A stretch of DNA of 8,756 nucleotides from Bacteroidia bacterium. GTDB lineage: Bacteria; Bacteroidota; Bacteroidia; NS11-12g; UBA955. Shown piece by piece: positions 5,400-8,756 of this stretch; the stretch's first letter is position 1, and every line of letters begins with the position of its first letter. Location of the stretch: assembly GCA_020848595.1 (NCBI GenBank), contig JADLHV010000220.1, positions 1 through 8,756 of the forward strand, given 5' to 3'. The position numbers and the translations under genes are program-made. Under the pieces are notes generated by a model. It had not been told where the DNA came from and made no database searches. It was given only the letters and a program-made list of their open reading frames with translations.

Positions 5400-6604
5400 A
5401 CGTTACCTTTTTCATAGCGCGGCGTTATTTATTTGCCAAGAAAAAACGTAATGCCATAAATATTATTTCATCAATTGCTGTATTAGCATTTGCTGTATGT
5501 ACTGCTGCATTGATAATCATTCTTAGTACTATGAATGGTTTTGAACAATTGATATTTTCTTTGTATAACCGTTTTAATCCTGATGTAAAAATTACACCAA
5601 TTCATGGTAAAGTGTTTGAATACGAAGGATATAAATCTAAACTAAATAAAATTAATGGAGTAGCCTATGTTTGGCCTGTTATGGAAGATAATGCGGCTAT
5701 AAGAAATGGGGAATATCAAACGGTTTGCTCTATTAAGGGTGTAGATTCCAACTATTTTAAATTAAACGGATTGGAGCCTTTAGTTTCAGATGGTGAACCA
5801 TTGATTAAGTCGCAAGATTATAATTTTGCCATTTTAGGTGCTGGCATAGCATTGAAGATAAACTCAAATATTGGAGGTCCTTTTTCACTTTTGTCTATCA
5901 TTACTCCTCGACGTGGTGATTTTAATACCAATGATCCTGAAGCTATCAAAGACATGGAGATAGAACCGGCTGGAATTGTTACAATGGATGATATTATCAA
6001 TAATAAATATGTTTTTGTTCCACTCGATTTTGCTCAGAAACTATTTGAAAGACAAAATCAAGTATCGTCAATTGAAATAAGAATGAAAAAAGGCTATAGT
6101 TCGGATGATATTTTAAAGAAGGTCGGCTCTATCATGGGTGCTGATTTTAAAGTACAAGACCGAATGTCGCAGCAAGCATCATTGTATAAAATGTTTAGAA
6201 GTGAAAAATGGGCTAGTTTTGCTATTCTTTCATTCATTCTTATGATTGCAGCTTTTAATGCTCTAGGCAGTTTAACCATGTTGGTAATGGAAAAAAAATC
6301 TGATATTCTTACTCTAGTAGGAGTAGGGGCTAGTAAAAGCATGATTCGAAATATATTTTTTACTAATGGTTTCTTAATCTCGGCTATTGGTACAATTGCA
6401 GGATTGGTAATCGGTATCAGTTTAGTTCTATTTCAACAACATTATGGATTAATTAAAATGAAAGGGGCTATTATAGAAAACTATCCTGTTGTATTGCTTT
6501 GGAAGGATGTCTTATTAGTAGCATCTACAGCAATAGGATTAGGTTTAATTACTGGAATTTATCCAGCATATAAAAGCAGTAAAGTCGCAGGAAGTAAAGA
6601 GTAA
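5396..6604 (+). CDS. LolC/LolE-type lipoprotein-releasing ABC transporter permease (FtsX-like)
   Basis: This 402-residue inner-membrane protein has the MacB/LolE layout: N-terminal IARRYLFAKKKRNAINIISSIAVL (7-30) leading into TM1 (22-45) and LSTMNGFEQ, a large periplasmic domain (about 46-270), then TM2 (272-295), TM3 (322-345) and TM4 (370-390). The cytoplasmic loop after TM2, MEKKSDILTLVGVGASKSMIRNIF (298-321), is the conserved coupling region that contacts the LolD ATPase. LolCE/LolD extracts mature lipoproteins from the inner membrane for delivery to the outer membrane. Many Bacteroidota make one such permease that would act as a homodimer; no second permease or ATPase gene is in the window. 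Start ATG 5396 overlaps the methyltransferase stop by 4 bp. Confidence 0.9.
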   Translation: MNVTFFIARRYLFAKKKRNAINIISSIAVLAFAVCTAALIIILSTMNGFEQLIFSLYNRFNPDVKITPIHGKVFEYEGYKSKLNKINGVAYVWPVMEDNAAIRNGEYQTVCSIKGVDSNYFKLNGLEPLVSDGEPLIKSQDYNFAILGAGIALKINSNIGGPFSLLSIITPRRGDFNTNDPEAIKDMEIEPAGIVTMDDIINNKYVFVPLDFAQKLFERQNQVSSIEIRMKKGYSSDDILKKVGSIMGADFKVQDRMSQQASLYKMFRSEKWASFAILSFILMIAAFNALGSLTMLVMEKKSDILTLVGVGASKSMIRNIFFTNGFLISAIGTIAGLVIGISLVLFQQHYGLIKMKGAIIENYPVVLLWKDVLLVASTAIGLGLITGIYPAYKSSKVAGSKE

Positions 6605-6610
6605 TTATAT

Positions 6611-6640
6611 AATCTTATAAATCATATTTATATTAAGATT
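6611..6640 (+). other. Imperfect A+T-rich hairpin in the 153-bp convergent spacer, possible weak terminator
   Basis: Six bases after the permease stop, AATCT-TATAAAT (6611-6622) can pair with ATTTATA (6626-6632) and AGATT (6636-6640), with a 3-nt loop and a 3-nt bulge. It is followed by TCTATTTT, not a full T tract. The rest of the spacer (6605-6757) is A+T-rich with another inverted pair, TTGAAAT (6694-6700) and ATTTCAA (6715-6721). No gene or clear intrinsic terminator is seen in it for either converging operon. Confidence 0.3.
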
Positions 6641-6757
6641 TCTATTTTAGAATAATAAAACTCACCTGATAGTAAAGTAATAAGATCTACAATTTGAAAT
6701 CCAATCAGGATATCATTTCAATAAAAGTTAATTAAGAAAACGAAAGGCAAATTGAGA

Positions 6758-7393
6758 TTAAAATTCAGGAGTATATCCGAATTCATCTTTTATTTGCTGC
6801 AAAGTTTTTTGGATAACACGTACCTTCATGTATTGATTAATAAAGGGACGATTATTCGTTTTATTTCTAGGTTGATTGACTATTAAATCGGCGAATTCCA
6901 TTCCTTTCATTACGTAACCAAATACAGTGTATAGACCATTTAAGTTTTGTGTGCCTGAGGTGCTTACGCTTATGTAGAACTGAGAACCACTAGAAGCTTT
7001 AGCTGGATTGTCTGTTCTAGCAGCCGCTATAACACCACGTTTGTGTTTGATATCACTTCTAATTTCAGCTGGAATTGTATAATTCGGACCACCCGTTCCA
7101 TCATTTGCAGTATCAGCATCTTTACTATTTGGGTCGCCACCTTGAATCATGAAATTAGGAATAACACGATGAAAGGTTGTAGAATCAAAATATCCTTCAC
7201 TTGTCAATTTGATGAAATTACTTTTATGTAATGGCGTTGAGTCATACAACCAGATATACATATTGCCATGATTGGTTTCCATTTCAATAATTTGATACGT
7301 AACGACAGCAGGCGTGTCCTGTTCTATAATAGTTTCTTTCTTACAAGAAATAAAAGATAAAACTATAGAAGCTAATAGAAGTAGATGCTTCAT
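6758..7393 (-). CDS. Cyclophilin-type peptidyl-prolyl isomerase, probable lipoprotein
   Basis: Cyclophilins catalyse cis-trans isomerisation of X-Pro bonds. The 211-residue form starts at ATG 7391-7393 with MKHLLLLASIVLSFISC, a lipoprotein-type signal with acylated Cys17 (residue -3 is Phe, a relaxed lipobox). The frame stays open upstream, but into the preceding gene's end, so the later ATG is preferred. The cyclophilin domain spans about 33-197: FHRVIPNFMIQGGD (74-87) with catalytic Arg76, Phe81 and Gln84, then GGPNYTIPAE (101-110), SSGSQFYI (134-141) and YTVFG (155-159). The positions of CypA Trp121 and His126 appear to be Asn150 and Tyr155, as in many bacterial members with weak cyclosporin binding. 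It is the last gene of the def operon, 19 bp after its tandem paralogue. Confidence 0.9.
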   Translation of the reverse strand: MKHLLLLASIVLSFISCKKETIIEQDTPAVVTYQIIEMETNHGNMYIWLYDSTPLHKSNFIKLTSEGYFDSTTFHRVIPNFMIQGGDPNSKDADTANDGTGGPNYTIPAEIRSDIKHKRGVIAAARTDNPAKASSGSQFYISVSTSGTQNLNGLYTVFGYVMKGMEFADLIVNQPRNKTNNRPFINQYMKVRVIQKTLQQIKDEFGYTPEF

Positions 7394-7412
7394 ATTAAGA
7401 AAGATTAAACGA

Positions 7413-8168
7413 TTACTTAGATTTACCTTTAGTTTTTTTCTTACTATTAGGTTCATCAGCTTTAGGCTCAGCTTTTTTAGTGAGCACTTTAGTACTTAAG
7501 ATTTTAATATCTTCAACAGGTCTATCGTATTGGTCTTTCTGAGCATTAGCAATTAGGTCAATAACATCGAATCCATCAACTGTTTTACCAAATACAGTGT
7601 ATTGCATATCTAAGAATGGAGTAGCGACATGGCAAATATAGAATTGAGAACCACTACTTTCTCTTTGAGGATTAACCTCATCACCAGTTCTAGCAGCAGC
7701 TAAAGCACCACGGGTATGTTTAAGATTTTGATTAAACTCGGCAGGAATCGTATAATTTGGTCCACCATTACCCAACATTTGACCTTTAGGAGCGTTTTTA
7801 CTATTAGGGTCACCACCTTGAATCATAAAATTAGGAATTACTCTATGGAATAATAAACCATCATAATAACCTTCATTACATAATTTAAGGAAATTAGCTT
7901 TATGTAAAGGCGTTTCATTAAAAAGAACAATTTTAATTGTGCCTTTACTTGTAACGATAGCAATGGTGTCAAGGGCTTGTTGAGGGGTGATAGAATCTTG
8001 AGGTAGAGTACTCATATCGGCCGGAGTAGAGATATTATCTACCATTTCTGAGTTAACATCTGAGTAGGCATTAGCTTCGTTTTCGGTACTAGCGCTGTTG
8101 TTGCAAGTTGCAGTTGCAAATAAAATCGCAATCGAAGCGATTCCAATTTGATTGACTAATAGTTTCAT
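7413..8168 (-). CDS. Cyclophilin-type peptidyl-prolyl isomerase, exported, with Lys-rich C-terminal tail
   Basis: This 251-residue paralogue of the following gene has an N-terminal export signal ending LFATATC. Cys22 could be acylated, but Thr at -1 is unusual for a lipobox, so lipoprotein status is less sure. An acidic, Ser/Asn-rich linker (23-66) precedes the cyclophilin domain (about 68-228), which has FHRVIPNFMIQGGD (107-120) with Arg109, Phe114 and Gln117, GGPNYTIPAE (135-144), SSGSQFYI (171-178) and LDMQYTVFG (186-194). Phe185 is at the CypA Trp121 position and Tyr190 at His126. The C-terminus (230-251) is a tail dominated by Lys, which the paralogue lacks. Its ATG overlaps the preceding stop by 4 bp (ATGA), coupling it to the 120-residue protein. 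Confidence 0.9.
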   Translation of the reverse strand: MKLLVNQIGIASIAILFATATCNNSASTENEANAYSDVNSEMVDNISTPADMSTLPQDSITPQQALDTIAIVTSKGTIKIVLFNETPLHKANFLKLCNEGYYDGLLFHRVIPNFMIQGGDPNSKNAPKGQMLGNGGPNYTIPAEFNQNLKHTRGALAAARTGDEVNPQRESSGSQFYICHVATPFLDMQYTVFGKTVDGFDVIDLIANAQKDQYDRPVEDIKILSTKVLTKKAEPKADEPNSKKKTKGKSK

Positions 8169-8527
8169 ATTATCTGTTCGTTTATAAAATATTCAATAAC
8201 GTGTTCGCGAATATAAGTTTCTTGTTCCAAAAGAGACATATCCGGCAAATGTTTTACGAGTTCCCAATGTGGCCAACCATCTTCATCTAATCCTTTTAGA
8301 GCGTAATGCCCAGAATAGCTTAGGATTTTACAGGTTGCAATATGCATAAGGCCTACTTTTTCATCTTTTTTAAAGGGTTTTTCTTTCAATTGACCCAATT
8401 CGCGCATACCTATTATAAATAAAATGGCATCCATACTTGGATTTTTTCCAAACCTTTCGCGCATAAAAGCAAGAATATCTTGCCACTGCTGCTTTCTATC
8501 GGGATCCGTATGTTGGTTAGGAATCAT
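8165..8527 (-). CDS. Conserved-looking 120-residue cytosolic protein of unknown function, coupled to def
   Basis: No named domain is recognised. The protein has no signal peptide or membrane segment and is probably mostly helical. Visible features are a first helix QQWQDILAFMRERFGK (13-28), NPSMDAILFIIGMRELGQ (29-46), KKDEKVGLMHIATCKILSYSGHYALKGLDEDGWPHWEL (53-90) with one Cys and an aromatic/acidic D-E-D-G-W-P-H-W patch, and an acidic C-terminal helix. I recall similar short proteins beside def in other Bacteroidota, but could not check this. Both ends overlap neighbouring genes by 4 bp (ATGA), so translation is probably coupled to peptide deformylase upstream and the prolyl isomerase downstream. 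This placement hints at a role near nascent-protein processing, but that is inference only. Confidence 0.8.
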   Translation of the reverse strand: MIPNQHTDPDRKQQWQDILAFMRERFGKNPSMDAILFIIGMRELGQLKEKPFKKDEKVGLMHIATCKILSYSGHYALKGLDEDGWPHWELVKHLPDMSLLEQETYIREHVIEYFINEQII

Positions 8528-8756
8528 TTTTTAGGGAATCTCATTTTATAATGGTGCTCGACCCTACCTTGCGTGATATTATTCAGTTTTCCTTTTATTA
8601 AATTTCGTTTTAGCGGATTGATATGGTCGACAAAAAGTTTACCATCAATATGATCGTATTCGTGTTGAATGATACGAGCCGCCATTCCTAAGTAGGACAT
8701 TTCGTGTTCTTTAAAATCCTCATCTAAGAATCGGATTGTCAATTCAGGCATTCTAG
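8524..8756 (-). CDS. def: Peptide deformylase, C-terminal part (5' end outside window)
   Basis: Peptide deformylase removes the N-formyl group from nascent polypeptides at the ribosome using a bound Fe(II) or similar metal. The visible end carries the metal-binding H-E-x-x-H motif as QHEYDHIDGKLF (HEYDH encoded at 8650-8664), followed by INPLKRNLIKGKLNNI and the MRFPKK end typical of Bacteroidota enzymes. The other two motifs (G-x-G-x-A-A-P-Q and E-G-C-L-S) lie beyond the right edge. The in-frame ATG at 8749-8751 is internal: it falls in the R-M-P-E-L-T-I-R-F-L-D strand just after the expected position of the Cys motif, and the frame continues open to the window end. Its TGA overlaps the next gene's ATG by 4 bp. 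Confidence 0.95.
   Translation of the reverse strand, partial: RMPELTIRFLDEDFKEHEMSYLGMAARIIQHEYDHIDGKLFVDHINPLKRNLIKGKLNNITQGRVEHHYKMRFPKK

Noticed and set aside
5818..6342. Two leftward open frames (5818-6000 and 6094-6342) inside the permease gene
   Set aside because: Both are short antisense frames of a clear LolE-type gene with no independent support.
6665..6710. CCTGAT/ATCAGG inverted pair as a terminator
   Set aside because: A 6-bp stem with a loop of about 34 nt and no T tract on either side is not a credible terminator.
7394..7456. N-terminal extension of the last isomerase to an earlier start at 7456
   Set aside because: It would overlap the preceding gene and put a 21-residue basic stretch before a normal lipoprotein signal beginning at Met 7393.
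7043..7499. Two rightward open frames (7043-7231 and 7314-7499) opposite the isomerase genes
   Set aside because: They are antisense to conserved cyclophilin motifs and signal-peptide codons and look like no known protein.
8749..8751. ATG at 8749-8751 as the true start of the deformylase-like gene
   Set aside because: It would remove two of the three catalytic motifs; the frame continues open past the window edge and the Met aligns inside a strand of the family.

Overview
The window looks like ordinary core chromosome from a low-GC member of the Bacteroidota. Evidence for this is the A+T-rich sequence, several perfect TAnnTTTG -7 promoter elements, the lack of recognisable Shine-Dalgarno sequences at start codons, and Bacteroidota-type genes: a DUF4369-like/thioredoxin periplasmic protein, signal peptides cut before Gln, an alkyltransferase-like protein with PAHRV, and an rbfA / methyltransferase / LolE-type permease cluster. 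No mobile element, CRISPR array, RNA gene or defence island was seen. Eleven genes fill the window: nine complete and two cut by its edges.

Left part (1-2235): the last 30 codons of what is probably a beta-CASP metallo-beta-lactamase protein run into a convergent alkyltransferase-like DNA-repair gene with only 3 bp between them. A compact divergent promoter, built as a near-perfect mirror image, separates the repair gene from a long secreted thioredoxin-fold protein, which ends at a strong intrinsic terminator.

Middle (2236-4213): a leftward gene for a secreted, probably outer-membrane, beta-rich protein is divergent from a rightward PnuC-type vitamin transporter gene. That gene's 3' end overlaps a leftward LysE/RhtB-type exporter gene by 45 bp. 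The exporter is divergent from rbfA, and the spacer between them carries an exact 16-bp copy of the core of the first divergent promoter.

Right part (4214-8756): rbfA, a membrane-associated class I methyltransferase and a LolC/LolE-type lipoprotein-releasing permease form a tight rightward operon (4-bp gap, then 4-bp overlap). After a 153-bp A+T-rich convergent spacer comes a tight leftward operon: def (peptide deformylase, cut by the window end), a conserved-looking 120-residue protein of unknown function, and two tandem paralogous cyclophilin-type prolyl isomerases with N-terminal export signals. The themes are ribosome maturation, N-terminal processing of new proteins, lipoprotein trafficking, and folding or disulfide chemistry in the periplasm.

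I did not find a convincing undescribed system. The points most worth a second look are the mirror-image divergent promoter and its repeated core, the very short leaders implied by the -7 elements, the cysteine-rich region before the thioredoxin domain, and the unknown protein translationally coupled to def.
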